Positions 29,039 through 36,594 of a stretch of DNA of 37,424 nt are shown here, piece by piece. The notes beneath the pieces are model-generated. The model made no database searches and was not told where the DNA came from. It saw only the letters and a program-made list of their open reading frames with translations. The translations under genes and the position numbers were made by a program. The DNA lies in assembly GCA_018715565.1 (NCBI GenBank), contig DVLJ01000010.1:1-37424 (forward strand). Reading direction: 5' to 3'. Numbering within the stretch: the first letter of the stretch is position 1; each line of letters starts with the position of its first letter. Source of the DNA: Candidatus Ventrimonas merdavium. GTDB lineage: Bacteria > Bacillota > Clostridia > Lachnospirales > Lachnospiraceae.

Positions 29039-29980
29039 TCATCCCTGCTGCCAGAATTCCGCGGCCAGACGGATGAAGCACCGGCCTGCCTTGGTCAGGT
29101 AAGTGCCTCTCCGGTAGGACGCCGTGACCTCCCAGGTGGGATGGGACGGCAGGGAAAAGCAGGCGATGCCGGGGAGCGGATTCCGGAGATAGTAAGCCGG
29201 GACCAGTCCGCAGCACAAGCTGTTCTGGATCATGGACAGGATGGTAGCGTTGCTGGCGGTCTCAAAGAGCACATTGGGATGGAAGCCTGCTTCCTTGAAG
29301 ATCTGATCCACCATCTGCCGGATGGTGGATTCTTTGTACATGAGGACAAATGGCTCATGCCGCAGGGCTTCGATGGACAGCTCCGGCGGCCGGGCGGACG
29401 GCGCGGTCTCCTGCCTGGTCTGGGGCACGCACTGACATACCGGCTCCTGACATAAGGGGTGCTTACTGGGGATGACCAGGAAGACCTCCTCCTCCAGGAT
29501 CGGCACATAGGCGTCCTGGGTCTTATGGCCCTCGCACAGGGTCTGGAAGCCGATGTCCATGCGCCCCTCGGCGATCAGGGCCTGCTGGCTGCGGACGCTC
29601 AGCTCCTGGGGCATGACCACCACGTTGGGGTACTGCCGGTGGAATTCCGGATATACGGCGGAGAACATGGTGCTGCCCCGGCCGGGGGTAAAGCCTACGG
29701 AGAGGGCGCCCTTCTGCACGGCGGCCATATCTCCCAGGATGCGGTAGGTCTCCTGTTTGATCTGGAGCATCTTTTCCGCATTCTCTAAGTAGATGCGGCC
29801 GGCCTCCGTGGGGCGGCAGTTATTCTTCTCCCGGATGAACAGCTGGAGCCCCAGCTCCCGTTCCAGGCGCAGCAGCTGCTGGTTCAGGGCGGGCTGGGTC
29901 AGGTTCAGCTTCCGGGCGGCATGGGTGATGTTGTTCTCTTCGGCGATTTTTAAGATATATTCGATCTGTTTGGTATCCAT
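29039..29980 (-). CDS. LysR-family transcriptional regulator (first of two paralogs)
   Basis: 313 residues from the ATG at 29980, with AAGGAG before it; the open frame extends 33 codons upstream without a site. The N-terminal winged HTH 'QIEYILKIAEENNITHAARK' and 'LNLTQPALNQQLLRLERELG' (about 5-45) are standard, followed by a LysR substrate-binding domain (about 90-300). It shares this length and order with the second LysR at 31408-32340, including 'GRIYLENAEKM' and the C-terminal 'GTYLTKAGRCFI', so they are paralogs. It is divergent from the LarA-like gene and probably controls it through the shared 126-bp gap. The inducer is unknown, likely a hydroxyacid. Confidence 0.9.
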   Translation of the reverse strand: MDTKQIEYILKIAEENNITHAARKLNLTQPALNQQLLRLERELGLQLFIREKNNCRPTEAGRIYLENAEKMLQIKQETYRILGDMAAVQKGALSVGFTPGRGSTMFSAVYPEFHRQYPNVVVMPQELSVRSQQALIAEGRMDIGFQTLCEGHKTQDAYVPILEEEVFLVIPSKHPLCQEPVCQCVPQTRQETAPSARPPELSIEALRHEPFVLMYKESTIRQMVDQIFKEAGFHPNVLFETASNATILSMIQNSLCCGLVPAYYLRNPLPGIACFSLPSHPTWEVTASYRRGTYLTKAGRCFIRLAAEFWQQG

Positions 29981-30007
29981 GGCAAGCTCCTTCTTCTCAT
30001 TCCTTTT

Positions 30008-30036
30008 ATTATACAGGCAATCGGAGAACAGGGCAA
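30008..30036 (-). promoter_or_regulatory. Sigma-A promoter of the first LysR gene
   Basis: On the minus strand, TTGCCC (30036-30031), 17 bp, TATAAT (30013-30008). It lies 28 bp before the start codon. The opposite LarA-like promoter could not be picked with confidence. Confidence 0.65.
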
Positions 30037-30106
30037 CCGCAGCCATGAGAAAAGAAAAATATATACAGGATCTGAACACAGAAACATTGAGATTGGAGGG
30101 TTTGAT

Positions 30107-31417
30107 ATGAAGGTAGTAGAAGGCGGAAATGTAAGCCGGCTGTTAAAAGACACGCCGATCCCCAGGATGTTCCATGCGCGGCAGACCTTTCCCCGGCCGG
30201 TGATCCCGCCGGAGGAGATCCCGGCGGCGGTGGAGCGGGAGTTGAGCCAGGAGGCGGTGGCTTCCCGGATCCGGCCCGGCATGGAGATCGCCATCACCGC
30301 GGGAAGCCGGGGCATCCGCAATGTGGATATCATTACGAAAGCGATCGTGGATTTTGTGAAAAGCAGGGGAGCCCATCCCTTTATCGTGCCGGCTATGGGG
30401 AGCCACGGCGGGGCGACGGCGGAGGGACAGACGGAGATCCTGGCCAGCTACGGCATCACCCCGGAAACCATGGGCTGCCCCATCAAGTCCTCTATGGAGG
30501 TGGTAGAGCTGGGATACTCCAGGCGGAACCGTCCGGTGGTATTGGATAAGAACGCTTACGAGGCCGACGGCATCATCGTATCCTGCCGGATCAAGCCCCA
30601 CAACGCCTTTCGGGGGCCCTATGAGAGCGGCGTCTGCAAGATGCTGACCGTAGGCCTGGGCAAGCAGGTGGGAGCGTCCATGGTCCACGGCGAGGGCATG
30701 GACGTGATCGCGGAAAATATCCCCGCCATGGCGGAGGTGGTGATCGAGAAGGCCAACGTGCTGTTCGCCATCCCCTGCATCGAGAATGCTTATGACGAGA
30801 CCTGCAGGATCGAAGCGATCCTGGCGGAGGATATCCTGGCGCGGGAGCCGGAGCTTTTGAAATACGCATTTTCCAACATGCCGAAGATCCTGGTGGAGCA
30901 GGGGGACGTGCTGATCGTGGACGAGATGGGCAAGAACTACAGCGGCACCGGGGTGGACCCCAACATCACAGGCAATTTCTCCACGCCCTACGCCTACGGC
31001 GGCGTGGACGTGCAGCGCCGGTGCTTCCTGAACCTAAGCCCCGAGTCTCACGGCAACGCCCTGGGCTGCGGCCTGGCCTCCGCCATCACGAAAAAGATCT
31101 TCGACGAGATGGATTTTGATAAGGTGTATCCCAACTGCATCACCAGCACCGTGCTGAAATCCGGCATGATCCCCTGTGTGGTGGCCAACGACCGGGAGGC
31201 GATCCAGCTGTGCATCCGCACCTGCAACAAGATCCGGATGGAGAACGCCCGGGTCATCCGGATCGCCAACAGCCTCCACATCGACCAGGTGATGCTGTCG
31301 GAAAATTACTACGAGGACGTGAAGGCCGGCCGGTGGCCTGGGCTAGAGGCCATCAGCGAGCCGAAGGACGTGGAGTTTGACGGGAGCGGGAACCTGGCGG
31401 AGCCGGTTCACTTATGA
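30107..31417 (+). CDS. LarA-like nickel-pincer-family racemase/epimerase (DUF2088)
   Basis: 436 residues, lactate-racemase-domain family. N-terminal 'IAITAGSRGIRNVD' (61-74) and 'PAMGSHGGATAEGQTEI' (95-111, H100) are family blocks. 'IKPHNAFRGPYESGVCKML' carries H165 and K178, and H194 lies in 'SMVHGEGMD'. In LarA, the pincer cofactor is bound through a lysine (K184) and nickel through H200, 16 residues apart; K178 and H194 have the same spacing. This suggests cofactor use, though no LarB, LarC or LarE lies in the window. It may racemise or epimerise a 2-hydroxyacid. GGAGGG precedes the ATG at 30107. It overlaps the second LysR gene by 10 bp at the 3' ends. Confidence 0.85.
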   Translation: MKVVEGGNVSRLLKDTPIPRMFHARQTFPRPVIPPEEIPAAVERELSQEAVASRIRPGMEIAITAGSRGIRNVDIITKAIVDFVKSRGAHPFIVPAMGSHGGATAEGQTEILASYGITPETMGCPIKSSMEVVELGYSRRNRPVVLDKNAYEADGIIVSCRIKPHNAFRGPYESGVCKMLTVGLGKQVGASMVHGEGMDVIAENIPAMAEVVIEKANVLFAIPCIENAYDETCRIEAILAEDILAREPELLKYAFSNMPKILVEQGDVLIVDEMGKNYSGTGVDPNITGNFSTPYAYGGVDVQRRCFLNLSPESHGNALGCGLASAITKKIFDEMDFDKVYPNCITSTVLKSGMIPCVVANDREAIQLCIRTCNKIRMENARVIRIANSLHIDQVMLSENYYEDVKAGRWPGLEAISEPKDVEFDGSGNLAEPVHL

Positions 31418-32340
31418 CTGTTGTCCTCAAGGACTTTGTGGAAATAATCGGCGGCCATGGAGATAAAGTCTTTCTCCGGCTTGGTTAAGTAAGCGCCTTT
31501 TAAAAAGGTCACGCCCCGCATCCATTCCTGGTAAGGGGGGACCGTAAAATACACCATCCGAGCGTTAGGGTTGACATAGGACTGTGGGAAGAAGGCGGGA
31601 GCGATCTGCTGCTCCACCATGCTGACCACAGTCCTGGTGCTGACGGATTCAAAGAGCACGTTCGGACGGAACCCGGCGATCTGGAAGGAGAGGTCGATCA
31701 TATCCCGCATGCGGGTGTCCTTGCTGAGCATGATGAACGGATCGTTCCGCAGCAGGGTCAGATCCAGGTGGGGAAAGGTCAGATAGCTTTCTTCTCCGGC
31801 CAGATGGGCCAGGGGATGGGTGCTGGGAAGGGCCAGCACCATCTTCTCGGAATCCATATCCAGATATTCTAATTCCGGGTGCTTGCTGGAATCATAGTAG
31901 GAGATAAAGGCAAGGGTCACCTCTTTTTGGAACACCAGTTGTTCCATTTTTTTTACCCGTTCTTCCCGGATGCGGAAGGTGATGTTCGGGTACTTCCGGT
32001 GGAAGATCGGATAGATGTGGGAGAACATCAGCGCCCCTGCCTCCGGCGTGTAGGCTATGGCGATCTCTCCGGCACGCTCCTCCGTGATATCCCGGATGAT
32101 CTTATAAGTCTCCTGCTTCATATCTACCATGCGGTGGGCGGTGTTCAGATAGATCCGCCCCGCGTAGGTGGGGATCATCGTATGCTTTCTCCGCTCAAAC
32201 AGCGGCGTTCCCAATTCTTTTTCCAATTTCAATAATTGCTGGTTCAAGGCGGACTGGGTCAGGAACAGCTTTTCCGCCGCCTTGGAGATGCTCTGCTCCT
32301 GTTCGATGGCGATGATATATTCGATCTGACGGATATCCAT
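31408..32340 (-). CDS. LysR-family transcriptional regulator (second of two paralogs)
   Basis: 310 residues, start ATG at 32340 after AAAAAGGAGG. HTH at about 5-45 ('ISKAAEKLFLTQSALNQQLL'), effector domain about 90-300. It resembles the LysR at 29039 throughout, with 'ALNQQLLKLEKELG', 'AGRIYLNTAHRM' and a closing 'KGAYLTKPEKDFIS'. It is divergent from tctC; the shared gap holds a CTTAG-N5-CTAAG box and two overlapping promoters, so it likely regulates the transporter operon and itself. The inducer is probably the carboxylate carried by TctCBA. The 3' end runs into the LarA-like gene. Confidence 0.92.
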   Translation of the reverse strand: MDIRQIEYIIAIEQEQSISKAAEKLFLTQSALNQQLLKLEKELGTPLFERRKHTMIPTYAGRIYLNTAHRMVDMKQETYKIIRDITEERAGEIAIAYTPEAGALMFSHIYPIFHRKYPNITFRIREERVKKMEQLVFQKEVTLAFISYYDSSKHPELEYLDMDSEKMVLALPSTHPLAHLAGEESYLTFPHLDLTLLRNDPFIMLSKDTRMRDMIDLSFQIAGFRPNVLFESVSTRTVVSMVEQQIAPAFFPQSYVNPNARMVYFTVPPYQEWMRGVTFLKGAYLTKPEKDFISMAADYFHKVLEDNSHK

Positions 32341-32358
32341 ACGTATCCTCCTTTTTGT

Positions 32359-32373
32359 CTTAGATTTACTAAG
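32359..32373. promoter_or_regulatory. LysR-type binding box
   Basis: CTTAG-ATTTA-CTAAG is a perfect inverted repeat with the T-N11-A pattern of LysR operators, 19 bp from the LysR start codon and about 23 bp upstream of the tctC -35. Confidence 0.65.
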
Positions 32374-32395
32374 TGGAAATATAAAATATGATAAG

Positions 32396-32424
32396 TTGAA
32401 TTAAGTATATGAGCCTATTATAAT
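32396..32424 (+). promoter_or_regulatory. Sigma-A promoter of tctC-tctB-tctA
   Basis: TTGAAT (32396-32401), 17 bp, TATAAT (32419-32424). It is near consensus. Confidence 0.75.
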
Positions 32425-32445
32425 AAAAGTATCTCAAAAATTCAA
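32417..32445 (-). promoter_or_regulatory. Sigma-A promoter of the second LysR gene, overlapping the tctC promoter
   Basis: On the minus strand, TTGAAT (32445-32440), 17 bp, TATAAT (32422-32417). Its -10 overlaps the tctC -10 (shared 32419-32422), so polymerase can occupy only one at a time. Confidence 0.65.
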
Positions 32446-32455
32446 CGCACTTGAG
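32432..32455. promoter_or_regulatory. Inverted repeat at the tctC transcription start
   Basis: TCTCAA (32432-32437) and TTGAGA (32450-32455) are perfect arms separated by 12 bp, just past the expected tctC start. Could be a second regulator site. Confidence 0.45.
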
Positions 32456-32498
32456 AAAAAACTGTTGGATTTTAACAAATCAAAAAGGAGAGAGACGT

Positions 32499-33485
32499 AT
32501 GAAAAAGAAAGTATTGAGCGTAATGGCAGCAGGTATCCTGGTGATGGCTTCCCTGACCGGATGCGGCGGAGGCAGCTCGGCCAGCGGGCTTCCTAAGACG
32601 ATCGAGGTGCAGGTCCCTGCGGCGGCAGGCGGCGGCACCGACGTGATGGCCCGGGCGCTGACCACCCAGATCTCCCAGGACGCAGGCATCAACATGACCG
32701 TAGTCAATAACACCGACGGAAGCGGCGTAGTAGCCATGGAGACCGTCCGTACGGCAAAGCCGGACGGGAGCAAGATCCTCCAGTTCCACACCACCATGCT
32801 GATCAAGACCGCTACCGGCGTATATGATAAGAGCGCGGCAGAGGACTTTAAGATCATCGGCGTTTCCCAGGGCGTGGAAAAAGCGCAGTACACCCTGGTG
32901 GTGCCGGGGGACAGCGATATGAACACCATGGATGCGTTCCTGGAAAAAGGCAAGAGCCAGGAGATCAAAGTCGGCGTAGAGACCGGCGGAACCAGCCATA
33001 TCATCGCAGGCCTGTTCGTTCAGGCGTCAGGCATCAACGCCAGATTCGTAGAGTCCGGTTCTGATACCGAGAAGCTCACCGCTTTGGTAGGCGGCACGAT
33101 CGACGCGGCGTTTGTAAACGTAAACCAGGCAAAGCAGTACGTAGAGTCCGGCAAAGCCATTGCCCTGGGCGTGGTGAGCAACGGCGAGGAAGGCGCAAGG
33201 AGCACCGTGCTCCCCGACGTTCCGAACATGCAGGAGCAGGGCGTGGACTGCACCTTCAGCACGCTGAACCTGTTCTGCGGCCCGAAGGATATGAGCGACG
33301 AGCTGGCAAAACAGCTGTATGACTACTACGCTGCGGCGGCAGCCAGCGACGGCGTCAACGAGATCCTGCAGCCGGCCGGCATGGCGATGGAATTCCTGCC
33401 CTATGAAGATGGACAGGCGAAGGTTGCGGAGCAGCAGGAGTCCATCACCTCTGTGGTAGAGATGCTGGGCCTGAAGCAGAACTGA
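32499..33485 (+). CDS. Tripartite tricarboxylate transporter substrate-binding lipoprotein (TctC/Bug family)
   Basis: 328 residues from the ATG at 32499 with AAAAAGGAG; an earlier in-frame start at 32451 would break the signal peptide. A lipoprotein signal peptide ends at 'SLTGC' (C22), followed by a G/S-rich spacer. The Bug-type fold begins with 'TIEVQVPAAAGGGTDVMARA' (about 34-53), and 'VGVETGGTSHIIAGLF' lies at about 160-175. Bug proteins bind mono- to tricarboxylates outside the cell and deliver them to TctA/TctB. It is the first gene of the tctC-B-A-hydrolase operon, under the divergent LysR. The ligand is not evident. Confidence 0.9.
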   Translation: MKKKVLSVMAAGILVMASLTGCGGGSSASGLPKTIEVQVPAAAGGGTDVMARALTTQISQDAGINMTVVNNTDGSGVVAMETVRTAKPDGSKILQFHTTMLIKTATGVYDKSAAEDFKIIGVSQGVEKAQYTLVVPGDSDMNTMDAFLEKGKSQEIKVGVETGGTSHIIAGLFVQASGINARFVESGSDTEKLTALVGGTIDAAFVNVNQAKQYVESGKAIALGVVSNGEEGARSTVLPDVPNMQEQGVDCTFSTLNLFCGPKDMSDELAKQLYDYYAAAAASDGVNEILQPAGMAMEFLPYEDGQAKVAEQQESITSVVEMLGLKQN

Positions 33486-33520
33486 TCGGATCCATGGATC
33501 GGATCCAAAGGGATCCGATC
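33484..33520 (+). promoter_or_regulatory. Intercistronic hairpin between tctC and tctB
   Basis: GATCGGATCC occurs at 33484-33493 and 33497-33506, and its complement GGATCCGATC at 33511-33520. Either direct copy can pair with the inverted one (10-bp stem, four-base loop for the nearer). There is no T-tail, so it is more like an mRNA-stabilising element that favours tctC over the membrane subunits than a terminator. Confidence 0.6.
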
Positions 33521-33567
33521 GAACAAGCTGGGAATAAAAAATGATGCAAATGAGAGGAGATGGGATC

Positions 33568-34032
33568 ATGAAATTAAAACGGGACCAGATCACAGGCATT
33601 GTCCTGATCCTTCTGGGAGTCGTGGTAGCGGTGCTGGTAAGCCAGTTTAAGGTGCCGTTCTCCGTATCCTACCCGGGCCCCAAGGCCCTTCCCATGATTT
33701 CTGTAGTCGGCTTCGTGGTATGCGGCGCAGGGATCTTCTGGGAGTCTACGAAAAGTAAAAAAGAAGAACCGGTCTTCCTGGTAAAGGAAGGCTGGATCCG
33801 GATCCTGGTATCCCTTGCCCTGCTGGCAGTCTACATCCTGGGCATGAAATACTTAGGCTTCCTGATCTGCACGCCGGTGATCTGCTACATATTGACAACG
33901 CTGTACGCGAAGGGCAGCAAGACCACGTTAAAGGGGCGGATCCTCTTTTCCGTGGCCCTGACCGTGATCATCTATGTGATCTATGTCTATGCCTTTGGCC
34001 TGGGCGTGCCGGACGGCGAATTATTCTGGTAA
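33568..34032 (+). CDS. Tripartite tricarboxylate transporter small membrane subunit (TctB)
   Basis: 154 residues from the ATG at 33568 with AGGAG (33554-33558); a start at 33541 is in frame but lacks a site. Four hydrophobic segments (about 8-28, 40-62, 78-100 and 120-148) match TctB. 'YPGPKALPMISVVGFVVCGA' is the conserved region after the first segment. TctB partners TctA in the cytoplasmic membrane; its exact role is unclear. It lies between tctC and tctA, 13 bp before the latter. Confidence 0.88.
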   Translation: MKLKRDQITGIVLILLGVVVAVLVSQFKVPFSVSYPGPKALPMISVVGFVVCGAGIFWESTKSKKEEPVFLVKEGWIRILVSLALLAVYILGMKYLGFLICTPVICYILTTLYAKGSKTTLKGRILFSVALTVIIYVIYVYAFGLGVPDGELFW

Positions 34033-34045
34033 GGAGGGACGCGCA

Positions 34046-35536
34046 ATGATCGAACATTTACCTTATATCCTTTCTCAGGTGACCATGCCGGTCAACCTCC
34101 TGCTCTTGCTGGTAGGCAATATCATCGGCATGATCTTCGGCGCGATCCCCGGACTTTCCGGGACCCTGGCGGTTATGCTGTTCATGCCCCTGACCTATTC
34201 CATGGAAGCGGGGGAGGCGATCGTATTCCTGCTGTCCCTGTGGGTAGGCGGATGCTCCGGCGCGTTCATCGGCTCGGTGCTGCTTGGTATCCCCGGATCT
34301 CCGTCGGCGGTGGCGACTTGCTTTGACGGCTATCCCATGACCAAGAATGGACAGGCCGGCAAGGCGCTGGCCATCGGTATGGTGGCATCCTTCCTGGGCA
34401 CCTTTTTCAGCGCCATCGCAGGCGGCTTCTTAAGCCAGACGGTAGCGGACATCGCGTTCATGATGGGACCGTGGGAGTATTTCGGCCTGTGCTTCGTAGC
34501 CATCACCATGGTGCTGGCGATCTCCAAGGGCAATATGTTCAAGGGCCTGACCTCTGCCTGCATCGGTCTGCTGTTAGCGTCCGTAGGCTTCTCGCCCATC
34601 GACGCAGAGCCCCGGTTCGTATTTGACAACATGTACCTGATGGGCGGCCTGGGGATGACTGTGGTGCTGATCGGTGTGTTCGGTGTCAGCAGCATCGTGT
34701 TATCCTACGGCAAGGGCTTTGATCCCCTTCCCGCGGTAGATACCAAATCCATCAAGGGTCTGGGCATCACCCTGGGCGAGATCAAGGAAAACATCGTGAA
34801 TATCATCCGTTCCTGGCTGATCGGTCTGGGCATCGGCTTTTTGCCGGGCATGGGCGCCGGGCTTTCCAACCTGGTGGCGTATTCCTCCGCGAAGAATGCC
34901 TCTAAGAAGCAGGAACTGTTCGGAAAAGGCAATCCGGAAGGCATCTGGGCGTCCGAGGTATCCAACAACGCGGCCATCGGCGGTTCCATGATCCCCATGG
35001 CGGCCCTGGGGATCCCCGGCGACTCCACCACCGCGCTGCTGATCGGCGCTCTGACCATCCACGGTCTGGAGATGGGGCCCATGGTATTCCGCAACAGCGG
35101 CAACGTGATCTACCTGATGTTCTTCGTCGTAGCCCTGTGCGCCATCGTGTGTCTGGTGCTGCAGGCCCTGGGCATGCGGGTGTTCCCCATGATCTTAAAG
35201 GTGCCGTATCACTACATGTATCCGGCTCTGCTGGTGATCTCCTTCATCAGTGCTTACGTAGACTCCAGCAGTCTGTATAAATGCGGTATGATGCTGGTAT
35301 TTGCCGTAGTCGGCATCGTGATGGCGTTCGGCGGCCTGCCCACTTCTCCGCTGATCCTGGCCTTCATCCTGGGCCCGACCCTGGAGAAGAACATGCTGCG
35401 GGCGTTCCAGAACACCGGCACCGCCGCCACGTTCTTCACCAGACCGATCTCCTGCATCTTCATGATCATCGGCATCTGCTGTGTATTCTCGCCGATCCTG
35501 AAGACGATCTTTGCAAAGATGAAGAAGAAGGCCTGA
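34046..35536 (+). CDS. Tripartite tricarboxylate transporter large permease (TctA)
   Basis: 496 residues from the ATG at 34046, with AAGGAGGG (34031-34038); a reading from 33983 lies inside tctB and is not needed. About 12 hydrophobic segments. TctA signatures: 'GAIPGLSGTLAVMLFMPLTY' (about 32-51), 'GIPGSPSAVATCFDGYPMTK' (about 85-104), 'GMGAGLSNLVAYSSAK' (about 268-283) and 'ALGIPGDSTTALLIGALTIH' (about 315-334). It forms the sodium- or proton-driven channel for the acid captured by TctC. Part of the tctC-B-A-hydrolase operon. Confidence 0.92.
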   Translation: MIEHLPYILSQVTMPVNLLLLLVGNIIGMIFGAIPGLSGTLAVMLFMPLTYSMEAGEAIVFLLSLWVGGCSGAFIGSVLLGIPGSPSAVATCFDGYPMTKNGQAGKALAIGMVASFLGTFFSAIAGGFLSQTVADIAFMMGPWEYFGLCFVAITMVLAISKGNMFKGLTSACIGLLLASVGFSPIDAEPRFVFDNMYLMGGLGMTVVLIGVFGVSSIVLSYGKGFDPLPAVDTKSIKGLGITLGEIKENIVNIIRSWLIGLGIGFLPGMGAGLSNLVAYSSAKNASKKQELFGKGNPEGIWASEVSNNAAIGGSMIPMAALGIPGDSTTALLIGALTIHGLEMGPMVFRNSGNVIYLMFFVVALCAIVCLVLQALGMRVFPMILKVPYHYMYPALLVISFISAYVDSSSLYKCGMMLVFAVVGIVMAFGGLPTSPLILAFILGPTLEKNMLRAFQNTGTAATFFTRPISCIFMIIGICCVFSPILKTIFAKMKKKA

Positions 35537-35567
35537 TCAAGGGATTGAGAAAAAGGAGGTTTGCACT

Positions 35568-36404
35568 ATGGCATTTCGTTGTACGCCGGCGATCAAGGAT
35601 CCGGTGGGCACCCTGGTACGGGAGCCCTGGTCCATCGCCGTGAAACCCTTTCAGGTTGCTCCGGGGACTTGGTATGTGGCCGGACAGACCTGGGTGGGCT
35701 GTTATCTGATCGACACTGGGGACGGCCTGATCCTGCTGGATACGGCCATCCCAGAAAGCTCCTATCTGCTGGTGGATTCCATCTACCGGCTGGGCTTTGC
35801 GCCGGAGCAGATCAAAAAGATCCTTATCAGCCACGCCCATTTCGATCACTGCGGCGCGGCGATGGAGATGAAGAAGCTGACCGGGGCGGAGGTCTATATG
35901 TCCCGGGAGGATTGGGAATTCTATCAGAAATGTCCGGAGGAAGTGATGTTTGCCGACAGCGGTTCCCATATCCAGGATTTTACAGTAGATCATTTCTATT
36001 CCGATGACGAGCCGATCGTGCTGGGCAATGTGGAGATCCGCACGCTGCTGACCCCGGGCCATACGCCGGGCTGCACCAGCTTCTTCTGGAAGGTGACCAA
36101 TCCGGCGAATGGAGAGGTCTACCGGGTAGCCATGCATGGAGGCGTAGGCGCCAACACCATGAATGACGGCTACTACAGCACCAGCAAGTACCTGACCCCG
36201 GATCTGCGGGAGCGGTTCCTGGCAGACGCCGACAAGCTGAAACAGATCCCTGTGGACATCGCCCTTCCCAGCCATCCCAACCAGATCGAGATCGTGGACC
36301 GGGCGGGCCAGTACACCGACGAGAACCAGGTATATCTGGATCCTACCGTGTGGGCGGAGTTTATCGACGAGCGGGTGAGACAGGTGCGGGTGCTGATGAA
36401 GTAA
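35568..36404 (+). CDS. Metallo-beta-lactamase-fold hydrolase, subclass B3-like
   Basis: 278 residues. The metal ligands are H89-A-H91-F-D93-H94 in 'ISHAHFDHCGA', H165 in 'TPGHTPGC' and H236 in 'LPSHPNQ', a B3-type order; 'WYVAGQTWVGCYLIDTGDGL' (about 35-54) is the typical entry. No signal peptide is visible, so it is probably cytoplasmic and not a resistance enzyme; a lactonase, thioesterase or other hydrolase role is more likely. It follows tctA by 31 bp with AAAGGAGG before its ATG, so it is part of the transporter operon and may act on the imported acid. A hairpin terminator follows. Confidence 0.88.
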   Translation: MAFRCTPAIKDPVGTLVREPWSIAVKPFQVAPGTWYVAGQTWVGCYLIDTGDGLILLDTAIPESSYLLVDSIYRLGFAPEQIKKILISHAHFDHCGAAMEMKKLTGAEVYMSREDWEFYQKCPEEVMFADSGSHIQDFTVDHFYSDDEPIVLGNVEIRTLLTPGHTPGCTSFFWKVTNPANGEVYRVAMHGGVGANTMNDGYYSTSKYLTPDLRERFLADADKLKQIPVDIALPSHPNQIEIVDRAGQYTDENQVYLDPTVWAEFIDERVRQVRVLMK

Positions 36405-36439
36405 GGGAAGAAAATTTATCAACCAGCATTTTATTTCGA

Positions 36440-36478
36440 GGAGAGTACGGCTGATCTTGGCTGTGCTCTCCTTGATTT
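36440..36478 (+). terminator. Intrinsic terminator of the tct operon
   Basis: GGAGAG with a following tACgGCt segment (from 36440) pairs with its partner ending CTCTCC (36471) over about 13 bp with wobbles. The tail CTTGATTT is weak. Confidence 0.6.
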
Positions 36479-36530
36479 GATTCTTCAAAATATGCCTAAG
36501 AGTTCATGGCACAGCTTTGGGTGATGGTTG

Positions 36531-36559
36531 TTGAAAATACCAATGTATGTTGTTATAAT
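36531..36559 (+). promoter_or_regulatory. Sigma-A promoter of the Abi gene
   Basis: TTGAAA (36531-36536), 17 bp, TATAAT (36554-36559), 35 bp before the start codon; near consensus. Confidence 0.8.
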
Positions 36560-36594
36560 GATCCTATCACCAAAAGACGTAGAGGGAGATGTGT

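Noticed and set aside
35568-36404. Beta-lactam resistance enzyme
   Set aside because: No signal peptide, and the gene is part of an organic-acid transporter operon; the fold alone does not imply resistance.
35466-36488. 340-codon minus-strand frame opposite the B3-like hydrolase
   Set aside because: Antisense shadow of a gene with an intact metal-binding motif set.
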